This document shows positions 17,613 through 26,447 of a stretch of 64,000 bases of DNA, in pieces (within the stretch, counting starts at the first letter, position 1; each line of letters begins with the position of its first letter). The notes below the pieces were generated by a model, which saw only the letters and a list, made by a program, of their open reading frames with translations, made no database searches and had not been told where the DNA came from. This stretch comes from Spirochaeta cellobiosiphila DSM 17781. Lineage in GTDB: Bacteria > Spirochaetota > Spirochaetia > DSM-17781. Made by a program: the position numbers and the translations under genes. The DNA lies in the NCBI RefSeq assembly GCF_000426705.1, contig NZ_AUFW01000019.1, positions 1 to 64,000 of the forward strand. The letters run 5' to 3'.

Positions 17613-17956
17613 TATCTAATCTCCTATTAAGACTGTATAAGTTTATAGCTGGCCAACTAATAAGCTTTATCATAATAGACACATGAATCATATTTAATGT
17701 TCAGAAGAAAGGAACGAGATACTATTAAATAAATATACTAATTATGTACGTTAATAATCTGTGATTATAGATAGAATTTTAAAATCTTAGCCATAACAAT
17801 GAAAAGAAAGTTTTTTAAGTATGAATAGGCTTTCTTATTTCATTCTATATAGTAATTTATAGTTGGAAATCCTTACCTAGCTTAAATCAATTAGACTTGA
17901 AAGCAACCTTATAAAAGTTTCTTGAATTAAAGCTTTTATTTCTTGACTACTCTCTT
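17613..17956. other. Intergenic stretch, nothing recognised
   Basis: About 340 AT-rich bases. It includes the leader of the Vps62-like gene on the minus strand. No ORF, strong hairpin or repeat was recognised. Confidence 0.5.
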
Positions 17957-18439
17957 TTAAATATCAGGCGCATCAGGGAACCACATAATATTATCACCAG
18001 CATCAACATGAGATTCACCCGGATCCACAACAGCTCCTTTGGTGATTTTCTCTTTGGTCTTGTATTTACAATGTGGACAGTGGACAGTCTTCATAAAGAT
18101 CTTACCCCCAGTTTGCATGTAATACTTGATAAGATCCTTTTTAATTTTTAAAGCTTTGTTACAATAAGGACATAATCTCTGAAGACCTATTTGAATAGGG
18201 ATAAGGATAGGGAATATTAAGAAAACAAAAAGTGGAAAAAGATGATGTTCCCCTACAAACGCTATGATATCACCAGTAGTACTGGTTATTGCACCCATAA
18301 GTAAAACACTTAATCCTAAGGCAAAGGCTATACCTACTAGAATGGAAATGACAATAAGGGAAAGTTTCATCTTTGTGAGATAATCTGATATTTTTCCAAG
18401 TAAAGTTTTCTTTAAAGCTATCTTTTTACTATTCATCAT
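17957..18439 (-). CDS. Two-TM protein with zinc-ribbon motifs, 160 aa
   Basis: Two hydrophobic helices (about residues 26-52 and 66-86) are followed by a cytosolic-type zinc ribbon: CPYCNK near residue 91 and CPHCKY near residue 120. The C-terminus is acidic (DPGESHVDAGDNIMWFPD). No known family is recognised. Metal binding is expected from the CxxC pair; the role is unknown. It is downstream of rsgA on the same strand but separated by a strong hairpin, so it probably has its own promoter. Confidence 0.65.
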   Translation of the reverse strand: MMNSKKIALKKTLLGKISDYLTKMKLSLIVISILVGIAFALGLSVLLMGAITSTTGDIIAFVGEHHLFPLFVFLIFPILIPIQIGLQRLCPYCNKALKIKKDLIKYYMQTGGKIFMKTVHCPHCKYKTKEKITKGAVVDPGESHVDAGDNIMWFPDAPDI

Positions 18440-18507
18440 TACTCATATTCTATCATGTTACATGATAATTACACAGAAGATTCCCTATTCCTTCGTATAT
18501 CCGAAGA

Positions 18508-18539
18508 AATACCCCCTGCTTATCTAAATAGGGGGTATT
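18508..18539 (-). terminator. Terminator downstream of rsgA
   Basis: AATACCCCCT (18508-18517) and AGGGGGTATT (18530-18539) form a 10-bp GC-rich stem 18 bases after the rsgA stop. On the minus strand it is followed by TCTTC, a short pyrimidine tail. A second small hairpin CTTCG/CGAAG lies at 18491-18506. Confidence 0.65.
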
Positions 18540-18556
18540 CATTTAGGACTAATGAA

Positions 18557-19618
18557 TTAGCGTTTCTTAATTTGTTTAATGTACTTGGCTAATTGTTTGC
18601 CTTTTGCTTTTTTGTCTAAGTTTGCCTTGGCTGATACTTTACTATCAAGATACTTGAGTTCTTTTTTCATATCCAGATAATTTTGATAACGCCTGTAATC
18701 CAATTCGCCATCAGCTAAAGCTTGTTGAACAGCACATCCTGGTTCTCCACTATGGGAACAATCAGTAAATCGACAATCTTCACTGATAGATCTAATGTCT
18801 TCAAAGGAATCACCTAAAGAATCTTCAGAACCCCATAATTGTAATTCCTTTAATCCTGGAGTATCGATGAGCAGTCCTCCATTTTTCATAAGAAGTAATT
18901 CCTTATGGGTAGTAGTATGCTTCCCCTTTTGATCACTTTCTCTAATACCCCCGGTTCTCATTAATTCTTCTCCATAGAGAGCATTAATTAAGGTCGACTT
19001 CCCTACTCCAGAAAAGCCTGTGAACATCAGAGTCATCCCTGGTCTGATATAATTTTTTAGTTCCTCGATGCCTTCTCCTGTAACAGTACTTGTTAGGTGA
19101 ATGTATACACCAGGAGCTAAAGCTTCCGTTTGATAGACGAAGTCCTCACTATCACTACAAAGATCGCTTTTATTAAGGATAATGACTGGGGTCGCCCCAC
19201 TATCCCAAGCTCTGGTAAGGAACCTCTCAACGGCACCAGAGGAATAATTTCGTCCCCCCTCTAAAGAGAAGACTAAGAAAATCATATCCACATTGGCTGC
19301 GATGATTTGCTCTGAGGCTTCTATCCCTGCCTGTTTTCGGGAAAAAGAACTGCGACGCTCGATCAATTTGTTGATAACAGCAGTGTCGTCCTTGATTTCT
19401 ACAGCCACCCAATCTCCCACGGTGGGATAATCTGATGAGTTTACAGCGGTGTACATAAAATGCCCGGACACTTGACCTTTATAACTACCAGTTTCAGTTA
19501 CCACTTGGTAAATGTGTTTTGACTCTTTTATAATTCTACCAGGAACAATTCCCTCATAGACATTCAAAGCAAATTTTTCTTTAAAGTAACGATTCCAACC
19601 CCATTTATCTAAGTTCAT
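18557..19618 (-). CDS. rsgA: Ribosome small subunit-dependent GTPase RsgA
   Basis: Full-length 353-residue circularly permuted GTPase that checks late 30S maturation. The OB-fold region (about residues 20-80) is followed by the G4 motif NKSDL, G1 GFSGVGKST, and G3 DTPGLKEL, in the permuted order G4-G1-G3. The C-terminal zinc knuckle is seen as CRFTDCSHSGEPGC. A lysine-rich tail ends the protein (KKAKGKQLAKYIKQIKKR). Its start overlaps the end of the upstream RNHCP gene by 14 bases, so the two are co-translated. Confidence 0.95.
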   Translation of the reverse strand: MNLDKWGWNRYFKEKFALNVYEGIVPGRIIKESKHIYQVVTETGSYKGQVSGHFMYTAVNSSDYPTVGDWVAVEIKDDTAVINKLIERRSSFSRKQAGIEASEQIIAANVDMIFLVFSLEGGRNYSSGAVERFLTRAWDSGATPVIILNKSDLCSDSEDFVYQTEALAPGVYIHLTSTVTGEGIEELKNYIRPGMTLMFTGFSGVGKSTLINALYGEELMRTGGIRESDQKGKHTTTHKELLLMKNGGLLIDTPGLKELQLWGSEDSLGDSFEDIRSISEDCRFTDCSHSGEPGCAVQQALADGELDYRRYQNYLDMKKELKYLDSKVSAKANLDKKAKGKQLAKYIKQIKKR

Positions 19619-20012
19619 TATGAGCTCCTACGATTGATGAACTGATAATACTATTCAGTGTTCCTTCCACAGGGAAAGGCAACATCGTGATAGCTTGTAC
19701 TGCTAACGTAAGTAGTAAGACTTCGTTGTCATCACCAGCAATTCTGGTGGGGCGTATAAAGCCACACTTCTCACATCTGTGAATCAATGACCATTCTTTA
19801 TTGCTTTTAACCCATATAGAGATGGGTTTCATTAATCCTCTACAACCAGAACGTCTATCTCCCGGTTTCATATCCATATGACGGCTATAGAGACAGTAAG
19901 GACAATGATTTCTATGCTCACTACCAAATTCAATGGGACTTACAGTTTGACCGCATTTCTGGCATATAAATGTTTGAGTATAATTAATGTTTGATTTGTC
20001 GTATCTGGACAA
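19605..20012 (-). CDS. RNHCP domain protein
   Basis: A 135-residue zinc-binding protein. It contains CQKCGQ, then the domain-naming region EHRNHCPYCLYSRHMD, a further Cys in RRSGCRGLMKPI, and HRCEKCGFI, giving six or more Cys/His ligands. This is the RNHCP pattern, a small family that is commonly linked to RsgA in genomes. A role in ribosome assembly or RNA binding is inferred from that linkage. The gene starts at ATG 20012 with AGGAGATAGAT upstream, a good ribosome binding site. Confidence 0.85.
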   Translation of the reverse strand: MSRYDKSNINYTQTFICQKCGQTVSPIEFGSEHRNHCPYCLYSRHMDMKPGDRRSGCRGLMKPISIWVKSNKEWSLIHRCEKCGFIRPTRIAGDDNEVLLLTLAVQAITMLPFPVEGTLNSIISSSIVGAHNELR

Positions 20013-20052
20013 AGATCTATCTCCTCATTTTTTTGTTTTGAGCAGATGTTGA

Positions 20053-20133
20053 TGTCCTGTTAGAATAATTTAAGACTAGTTTGAATTTTCTTTAATTAGT
20101 TAGAATTAAGTTAATAATCCTTAAAACAGGACA
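20053..20133. repeat. Short inverted-repeat element, 81 bp
   Basis: TGTCCTGTT at 20053-20061 and AACAGGACA at 20125-20133 are perfect inverted termini, with TTAGAAT repeated directly inside (after the left end and near 20100). No coding capacity. It lies upstream of the RNHCP gene and could be a mini mobile element or a dyad regulator site. Only one copy was seen. Confidence 0.35.
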
Positions 20134-20319
20134 CCCTTCATTACAATAAGCTTCATAAGACCTCCTTACGTTTACGCTGATTCTCTTTAACTAATAGTAA
20201 CATTAACTTTTTTGCTTATCAAGTAATTACTGTTATATTCATTAATAGAGTTTTATGGAGTAATATTTTAGGACAAGCTTAAACTATTCAAAATAGAAAT
20301 AATATTGATAGGAAAGATA

Positions 20320-20788
20320 ATGGAAAAGAAATCTACTTTTATTACAGTCATATCATGGTTTTACATAGTTGCAGCTTCTCTTGGTACAATCACTAATCTT
20401 CTGCAACTTATATTAGCATTATCTTTCACTAATAATGAGGCAATGAATTTACCAGGGGGAATGCCTTCTTTCCGTTTTTTAAATTATAACATAAACTTTT
20501 TATCAGCTTTAAAGCTATGTTTGGTCTATATATATTCATCGGTCTAAGCGCAATTTTGTTATTGCTGAGAAAGAATTTCGGTCGAATTATGATTTCTATA
20601 ATCAATGTACTTTTTATTATTTTTATTACTATACAAAATATGGTAGTTAAATCCCAGTTTACAGATACTTTTACTAATAATGATAGCTTTTTAATACAAT
20701 AATGTTAATTATGAGTGTTATATTCATTATTGCTCTTCTATCTATTACCTATATGATAAATAGGAAAGCTGTAAGGAATGAATTCTAA
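20320..20788 (+). pseudogene. Small membrane protein gene with two frameshifts
   Basis: Three consecutive frames encode hydrophobic segments of one protein: 20320-20547 (ITVISWFYIVAASLGTITNL), 20517-20702 (MFGLYIFIGLSAILLLL, then a segment with IISIINVLFIIFITI), and 20702-20788 (LIMSVIFIIALLSITYMINR). Overlaps at 20517-20547 and 20702 indicate two frame changes. The ATG at 20320 follows AGGA by six bases. The whole would be a four-TM protein of about 155 residues of unknown family. Confidence 0.6.
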
Positions 20789-20861
20789 GAAGCCTAACAC
20801 GCCTAATTATACTTAAGGATTTGATTTAATATGATGAAATTGGCTATGACCCTTTATATAA

Positions 20862-20894
20862 AAAATACCATCATTGAAAAGTATGGTGTATTTT
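20862..20894. terminator. Imperfect hairpin between 20.8 and 21.0 kb
   Basis: AAAATACCAT and ATGGTGTATTTT pair with a two-base bulge around an 11-base loop. The right arm ends in TTTT. It follows the decayed membrane-protein gene and a GCCTAACACGCC box at 20792, and may end its transcript. Confidence 0.4.
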
Positions 20895-21020
20895 GGTACT
20901 TATATGTCACTCAACATAAACCAAGTACAACAGAGGTTTAAACACATGAAAACAAAATTTTCACATGTCAATATTAAAGGGAATATCATTGCAATCCAGA
21001 AATGGGGATGAGTAAGAACA

Positions 21021-21668
21021 ATGAAATATTTGAAAAAAACACTAATAATCCTTTCTTTATTTTCTATATCATTAACAAGCTGTCTATCATATTCAGAACC
21101 GGAATTCTTTGATGAAAAAAGAGATAGTCCCATCAATTATACAGAATTGGATCTAAAGTACATTCCTTCTAAAGACTCATATAGTCTTTCAGAAGAGGAA
21201 AAGGCAATTATTAAAGCCACAGCCTACTCTGATGGAACAAAGCAAATTATCTATAACGAACTATCGCAGTATCTTAATGTGGATATAATGGATAAGTTTT
21301 CAGATCTTACTAATTATATACCTAAGGACCTTCTGATAACTTTTGCTGCCTACAAGAACACTACATTTACAGTTGATAGTAAAACCAGTTATATCAACGA
21401 TAACATTACATGGTATGATGAAGCAGAAGCTGCTTATATTTCGCTTTTCAATGAAATGCCCAAAAGTAAATTAGATTTTAAGTTTTATTATGAAGGTTAT
21501 ACTTTTACAGATTATTCACCAATTGTATTCAATGAAGACAAAGATGAAGCACTTGTAGCAGCTTCTTATGACATGCTACCAGGGGGATATACTCTATTGT
21601 ATTATTTAAAACTCATGGATGGAGCTTGGACTATCAATCAAGCTATAATAACATCCTATTATTGGTAA
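21021..21668 (+). CDS. Lipoprotein, 215 aa
   Basis: Signal peptide KKTLIILSLFSISLTSC with lipobox LTSC (Cys at residue 21). The mature part is acidic with aromatic-rich beta regions (LDFKFYYEGYTFTDYSP; GGYTLLYYLKLMDGAWTINQ). The end resembles lipoproteins that carry a NTF2-like or DUF4878-like fold, but I do not recognise the family. Expected to be anchored in the inner or outer membrane facing the periplasm. Stand-alone gene followed by another lipoprotein of the same strand. Confidence 0.75.
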   Translation: MKYLKKTLIILSLFSISLTSCLSYSEPEFFDEKRDSPINYTELDLKYIPSKDSYSLSEEEKAIIKATAYSDGTKQIIYNELSQYLNVDIMDKFSDLTNYIPKDLLITFAAYKNTTFTVDSKTSYINDNITWYDEAEAAYISLFNEMPKSKLDFKFYYEGYTFTDYSPIVFNEDKDEALVAASYDMLPGGYTLLYYLKLMDGAWTINQAIITSYYW

Positions 21669-21876
21669 GTCTTGTAACTGTGATGCTATAGTTTTAAGAG
21701 TACTTAATATCACAATAGTTATCTAATTAGTAGATTCAGTGGCTGGATGGAATGATGGTTAATTTTACGATTATACAGTGTGAGGTACCATTGATTTTCT
21801 TCATCAACTTGATATTGAAATATTATTCAAACTAATGAGATCTGTGTTAAAATTGTTACTCAGTATTGGAGAGAAT

Positions 21877-22485
21877 ATGAAATTAAAGTTATCTATCTTT
21901 CTTTTAGGATCCTTAATAATGTCTTGCAGTTCAACAAATAATATGGATTCAAATCCCATCGTCAAGAATCCTGACTCTCCCCGTATTGGAGCAGGAAGTA
22001 GAATCTATGAACCCCAATCAGAATGGGAACAAGCGGTATATGATGAATCAACATTTGATGTGTGGCCAGATGATGTTCGTGATAGTATTGAGACCTTCAA
22101 GGATACATCAGTAGCTTGGGCTGGAGTTGTTGAGAAATATTTTATTGATGAACAAGAAGAATATATCGTTCTTAATTTCTATGCGAAGCATCATTACTAT
22201 GATTGGATTGAAGACTTTGGTCCTGAAAATAAACCTATAAAGCTATCTCCCTCAGGCGAAGGATATTTCCTCAGTTATTTTCTTTTTAAGAAAGGTACTG
22301 ATATGGATGAGATGACAGCAGGTCTTATAGGAGACTGTATCATATCCTATGGAAAACCAGCTCATATAGAAGAAGACGGAACAATTCAACTGGAATCAGA
22401 TTACGTCAGACTAATACCGAAGAATTTCGTTTCTATCTGGTTCAACTATGGTAGAGAAGGATTTGGTGGAGCTATTCTTAAATAG
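21877..22485 (+). CDS. Lipoprotein, 202 aa
   Basis: The ATG at 21877 is chosen over a further upstream in-frame ATG (21835) because GGAGAG precedes it and because it starts a proper signal peptide, KLKLSIFLLGSLIMSC, with lipobox LIMSC. The mature protein has an acidic central part and short motifs such as FKDTSVAWAGVVEKYF and VLNFYAKHHYYDW. No family recognised. The next gene begins five bases after its stop, so it leads a small operon with a P-loop kinase and a GNAT gene. Confidence 0.75.
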   Translation: MKLKLSIFLLGSLIMSCSSTNNMDSNPIVKNPDSPRIGAGSRIYEPQSEWEQAVYDESTFDVWPDDVRDSIETFKDTSVAWAGVVEKYFIDEQEEYIVLNFYAKHHYYDWIEDFGPENKPIKLSPSGEGYFLSYFLFKKGTDMDEMTAGLIGDCIISYGKPAHIEEDGTIQLESDYVRLIPKNFVSIWFNYGREGFGGAILK

Positions 22486-22490
22486 AACTA

Positions 22491-23048
22491 ATGATAATCT
22501 TGATAACAGGTGCTAGCAGCACAGGGAAAACACTTTTATCTCAAAAGATCTTGGAACGATTTTCTTATACCTATTATTCTGTAGATCATATCAAGATGGG
22601 ACTTATTAGAGGTGATTTGAACTGTGGATTTGATATTAGTTATGATGACTTTAGTATTGCCCAGTTGATGGGGCCAACCATTGAAGGCCTTATTCGAACG
22701 GCCCTTGAAAATCATCAACAGCTTGCCCTGGAATCCTGTTATTTCAATGTTCAGTCCATTAAGAGATTACAAAATCAATATCCCCAGGAAATATTATGTA
22801 TAAGCCTTGTTATGAGTCAATATTATTGTACAAAACATTTTACTGATCGTGTTTTAAAATATCGTAGCATCATCGAAAAGAGGATCTATGAAGAAGATCG
22901 CACAGTAGAAGAATTTATCAAAGAAAATGAGGATATGAAAAAATTTGCCATAGAGAATGGCTTTCATGTTTTTGAAGTAGATAAGGATTATGATTTAACA
23001 ATAGAAAATATACTGGATTTTATTAAAGAGAAGATTGGAAAAGCGTAA
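22491..23048 (+). CDS. P-loop NTPase / kinase-like protein
   Basis: A 185-residue P-loop protein. Walker A is GASSTGKT at residues 7-14, followed by SVDHIKMGL where small-molecule kinases have a substrate-binding Asp. The central region LALESCYF may serve as Walker B-like or substrate strand. Size and layout match chloramphenicol phosphotransferase/adenylate-kinase-like small kinases of unknown substrate. It lies five bases after a lipoprotein gene and four bases before a GNAT gene, all plus strand. Phosphorylation of a small molecule is the best guess. Confidence 0.75.
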   Translation: MIILITGASSTGKTLLSQKILERFSYTYYSVDHIKMGLIRGDLNCGFDISYDDFSIAQLMGPTIEGLIRTALENHQQLALESCYFNVQSIKRLQNQYPQEILCISLVMSQYYCTKHFTDRVLKYRSIIEKRIYEEDRTVEEFIKENEDMKKFAIENGFHVFEVDKDYDLTIENILDFIKEKIGKA

Positions 23049-23051
23049 CGA

Positions 23052-23483
23052 ATGAAAATTACCACAATGACAATGAATGACTATCCTGCTGCCTATCAAA
23101 TTTGGACACAAGCCGAAGGTGTAGGATTAAGAACTTTAGATGATTCAGAAGCAGGAATACAGAAGTTCTTAGAGAGAAACCCTAATACTAATTTTGTTTG
23201 TAAAGTTGAAGATAATCTCGTAGGAACAATACTTTGTGGCCATGATGGTAGAAGAGCATACATATATCACGCCTTAGTAGCCGAAGAATATCGTAGCAGA
23301 GGAATTGGGCGAAATCTAGTTAATAAACTAATCCAGGCATTAAAGGAGGAAGGCATTACAAAAGTCGGTCTCGTTGTTTACACCAATAATAATCAGGGTA
23401 ACTTATTCTGGGAAAAACTTGGTTTCGATCAAAGAGAAGATCTTTATTATCGGAATAAAGTGATTAATCAAAATAACAAGTGA
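23052..23483 (+). CDS. GNAT-family N-acetyltransferase, 143 aa
   Basis: Compact GNAT domain. The acetyl-CoA pyrophosphate loop appears as VAEEYRSRGIGRNLVNKL (R/Q-x-x-G-x-G/A pattern), and the C-terminal NNNQGNLFWEKLGF is the usual final helix and strand. The architecture resembles RimI- or YpeA-like proteins. The substrate is unknown. It follows the P-loop kinase gene by three bases and is likely co-transcribed. Ends with TGA. Confidence 0.85.
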   Translation: MKITTMTMNDYPAAYQIWTQAEGVGLRTLDDSEAGIQKFLERNPNTNFVCKVEDNLVGTILCGHDGRRAYIYHALVAEEYRSRGIGRNLVNKLIQALKEEGITKVGLVVYTNNNQGNLFWEKLGFDQREDLYYRNKVINQNNK

Positions 23484-23615
23484 TATTTAAGCATATATAT
23501 GGAACAAGTCTACATTTATACACTACCCAATAAATGGACAGCCCTATTTTCCTTTAAAGGAGAATTCAATCAAGGCTGTTAAAAGAACTATATTTCGAAT
23601 TGTAGGAGAAATAAA

Positions 23616-24446
23616 ATGTCTAAAAAAGTAAAATTTTGTATAATACTAATTATTCAAACATTAACATTCACTAGCTGTATAACAAATGGAACTAACCCAA
23701 AGTACAAACTTTCAGAGGAACTACAGATTTCTAAAATCAAGAAAGATACTTATCTTGTAACTCATAGTTATCCATGGCCTGCTAATTCATTACTCGTCCT
23801 TATGAATTCGAAGTATATTCTCTGGATTGATACACCCTATACACCCGAAGCAACAGCACAAGTCTTGAAATGGATAGATGAGGAGATAGGCTCAGGTTAT
23901 TCCCTTGTTGAGATCAATACAGGATTTCACATTGATAATTTAGGTGGGAACCAAGAATTAATAAAAAGGAATATTCCTATTTATGGATCAGAACTAACTC
24001 GTCAACTACTTGATTCAAACAGTGCATCTACCATGGCTGATATGCATATTTGGTTACAAGATGAAAAATATACAAAGTATAGAGATGTCTATTCACAGTT
24101 TATTTTTTACAAACCAACCCATACTTTTGATATTAATATTGAACAATCTATTAAATTAGGAAAAAATGAAGCAATAATATATTATCCAGGTCCCACTCAT
24201 ACCTATGATAATCTCGTTGTCTATCTACCAAAACAAAAAATTCTTTTTGGTGGATGTATGATTTTCAATGCAAATGCCAAGAAAATGGGGTATGTAAAAG
24301 ATGGGAATATAGAAGAATGGTCTAAATCCTTAGAATATTTAAAAGAAAGATTCCCTGATATAAAAACGGTTATCCCTGGTCATGGAAGTCCTGGCGATTC
24401 CACACTAATCGCTCACACCAAAGAGATAATAGACGCATCAAAATAA
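23616..24446 (+). CDS. Subclass B1-type metallo-beta-lactamase-like lipoprotein (Gly at His116 position)
   Basis: A 276-residue MBL-fold protein with lipoprotein signal (lipobox TSC, Cys21). It follows the B1 beta-lactamase pattern closely: NTGFHIDNLGGN at residues 101-112, GPTHTYDNLVVYLP with His195, ILFGGCMI with Cys214, and VIPGHG with His256. These match His118, Asp120, His196, Cys221 and His263 of the standard numbering. The first ligand, His116, is Gly103 here, so the Zn1 site lacks one His. B2 enzymes have Asn at this place. AGGAG precedes the ATG. Possible roles are carbapenem hydrolysis with an altered metal centre, or another hydrolysis. Confidence 0.85.
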   Translation: MSKKVKFCIILIIQTLTFTSCITNGTNPKYKLSEELQISKIKKDTYLVTHSYPWPANSLLVLMNSKYILWIDTPYTPEATAQVLKWIDEEIGSGYSLVEINTGFHIDNLGGNQELIKRNIPIYGSELTRQLLDSNSASTMADMHIWLQDEKYTKYRDVYSQFIFYKPTHTFDINIEQSIKLGKNEAIIYYPGPTHTYDNLVVYLPKQKILFGGCMIFNANAKKMGYVKDGNIEEWSKSLEYLKERFPDIKTVIPGHGSPGDSTLIAHTKEIIDASK

Positions 24447-24462
24447 AATAAGAGAGGGCAAA

Positions 24463-25182
24463 ATGCCAAATATAGAAATCTTAACTTTGAACCAGAAAAT
24501 GCCAAATGGGAACATACTGATTCATCCAACCATCATATATAATGACAATGACTTAGTTTTGTGTGATACAGGTTATCCAAACCAAGAGGATCAAATAGAA
24601 AAAGAGCTCAATCGTCTTGGCTTCTCCCTCAAGGATATTACAAAAATCATCATAACTCACCATGATCATGATCATGTTGGATCACTGAAAGCTATAAAGG
24701 ATAAATACAATACTATCACCATAATCTCATCTGAAAACGAAGCTATGTACATTGAGAATCAAAGGAAATCTCTTAGATTGTCACAAGCTATTGAGTATAA
24801 TAAGACTCTGGATGAAGAACATGCAAATTTTGGACGTCAATTTGTCACTTATTTAAAATCTATTAAAAGCTGTAAAGTTGATCAAAAGGTAGAAGAAGGA
24901 GATTACATTATACCTGGTTTACAAGTCATAGCTACACCTGGACATACTCCAGGACACCTTTCCTTTTATGATGAGAATAGTGAGACCTTTATTGCAGGTG
25001 ATTCCTTAGCTATTGAAGATAATAAATTAGTAATAGCTAACCCAGAGTTCACCCTCGACAAAGAAGGATGTATTCAAAGCATAAATAAAATAGCCAAAAT
25101 GGAACCTAAGAAAATAATATGTTACCATGGTGGAGTTATGGAAGGAGATTTGGCTACCTTATTAAGTGATTATCTAGATTGA
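24463..25182 (+). CDS. MBL-fold metallo-hydrolase
   Basis: A 239-residue cytosolic MBL-fold protein with a complete dinuclear metal site: THHDHDHVGS (HxHxDH), ATPGHTPGH, IAGDS (bridging Asp) and YHGG. This is the glyoxalase II/lactonase-like branch. No signal peptide. The start is 16 bases after the beta-lactamase-like gene with GAGAGGGC as ribosome binding site, so both are probably co-transcribed. Substrate is not determined; thioester or lactone hydrolysis is typical for the group. Ends with TGA. Confidence 0.9.
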   Translation: MPNIEILTLNQKMPNGNILIHPTIIYNDNDLVLCDTGYPNQEDQIEKELNRLGFSLKDITKIIITHHDHDHVGSLKAIKDKYNTITIISSENEAMYIENQRKSLRLSQAIEYNKTLDEEHANFGRQFVTYLKSIKSCKVDQKVEEGDYIIPGLQVIATPGHTPGHLSFYDENSETFIAGDSLAIEDNKLVIANPEFTLDKEGCIQSINKIAKMEPKKIICYHGGVMEGDLATLLSDYLD

Positions 25183-25268
25183 TACAATCTTAAGATTTCT
25201 TATACTACTTTTTTAGTAAACAACTTTCTGATTTGTATTGTTATATGATTATAAAATAGGAGTTGTAT

Positions 25269-25919
25269 ATGTTAAGAAAAAATCATGCATTAATCGCTGG
25301 AATAGCCTTGTTGTTAATGTCAATCATGGCACCTATTGCTATTTTTGGAATATTAGGTGGCTTAATTGATTATGAAAACGCCAGACAAACTGCACAAAAT
25401 ATCATTGATAACGAAGAAAGTTATAGACTAGCTATTACTTTCTTATTTTTTGTGGCAACCTCAGATATAATAGTGGGCTGGTCATTGTATTATTTCTTTA
25501 AAGAAGACTCACCTACCTTATCTGGACTAGCTTGTATATTTCGCATTAGCTATGGAGTGCTCTTCCTAGTTGCCCTATCACCTCTTCTGCAAATACTGAA
25601 TCTACTTGAACAAGCTAGCTGGGCATCCATTGTTGATCAAGTATTGTTAAAATTGCAAGCATTTCAAAGTTTCTGGGATCTGACCTTAATAATCTTCTCT
25701 TTTCATCTCTTATTAATAGGAATTATTCTAATTAATATAAAAGCTATGAAAAGATTACTTGGTATCCTTGTCGTGATTGCTGGATTAGGATACCTGATAG
25801 ATGGTTTGGGACAAATAATATCATCTAACTACCATATTGAAATATCCGTTTATACTTTTTTAGGAGAAATATTATTAATGATCTGGCTCCTTATACAAAG
25901 TTTTAAGAAAAGTAATTAA
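25269..25919 (+). CDS. DUF4386-like membrane protein
   Basis: A 216-residue protein with six predicted hydrophobic segments and the family outline of DUF4386: an N-terminal helix LIAGIALLLMSIMAPIAIFG, a central TSDIIVGWSLYYFF, and the C-terminal GLGYLIDGLGQI. The ATG at 25269 is preferred because AGGAG lies six bases before it. Members are integral membrane proteins of unknown role, often near acquired regulators. It stands alone with its own leader. Confidence 0.75.
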   Translation: MLRKNHALIAGIALLLMSIMAPIAIFGILGGLIDYENARQTAQNIIDNEESYRLAITFLFFVATSDIIVGWSLYYFFKEDSPTLSGLACIFRISYGVLFLVALSPLLQILNLLEQASWASIVDQVLLKLQAFQSFWDLTLIIFSFHLLLIGIILINIKAMKRLLGILVVIAGLGYLIDGLGQIISSNYHIEISVYTFLGEILLMIWLLIQSFKKSN

Positions 25920-25970
25920 ATAGGAATGGAGTGTGTTGGTCACAATTTTAAGTGTAAAAGGTGTATCTGA

Positions 25971-26447
25971 ATGTTAGAAGAATTCCTCAGAATAGCAAAA
26001 TTTTTAAATGATAAACTTAATTTAACGCCGCTACTGTATGGATCTCTTGGTCTTGAGATATTAATTAAAGAAGATCTAAGTCCTCAAGATATCGACTTTC
26101 TAATACCAGAAATATTCATCAAAGGCAAATGGGTTATATTAAAAACATTGATTGAGGATATAGGATATCATCTAGTGGATTTACACGAACATGAATTTTT
26201 TAATGGAGAGTATCAAATAGCTTTTGCGGAAATCGAAGGCCTTGAAAAAGATATTAATGTCAGACCAAATCAAATAAAAACACATCAAAAATCGGGAGTA
26301 ACCTATAAGCTTCTTAATTTGGAACAATATTTGTTAGCCTATGAATATTCTTCAAAAGATGGATATCGTAGAAATAAAAATGATAATAAAGAATTCGCAA
26401 AGATTGATAAAATCAAGTCGCGACTCTCAATAATTGGTGAAAGTTAA
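25971..26447 (+). CDS. Nucleotidyltransferase-fold-like protein, 158 aa
   Basis: The N-terminal half shows a GS...DxD pattern typical of nucleotidyltransferase folds: PLLYGSLGLEILI then DLSPQDIDFLIPE. Later parts are consistent with a MNT/AbiEii-like small enzyme (SGVTYKLLNLEQYLLAYEYS). The second catalytic carboxylate is less clear, so activity is uncertain. No signal peptide. The stop TAA overlaps the next ATG (TAATG). Confidence 0.6.
   Translation: MLEEFLRIAKFLNDKLNLTPLLYGSLGLEILIKEDLSPQDIDFLIPEIFIKGKWVILKTLIEDIGYHLVDLHEHEFFNGEYQIAFAEIEGLEKDINVRPNQIKTHQKSGVTYKLLNLEQYLLAYEYSSKDGYRRNKNDNKEFAKIDKIKSRLSIIGES

Noticed and set aside
20305-20547. Intact 80-residue membrane protein
   Set aside because: The overlapping downstream frames continue the same hydrophobic protein, so this is one piece of a frameshifted gene.
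23487-23615. IS end or attC site between the GNAT and beta-lactamase genes
   Set aside because: The GGACAGCC/GGCTGTT pair is short and imperfect, with no target duplication or core motif.
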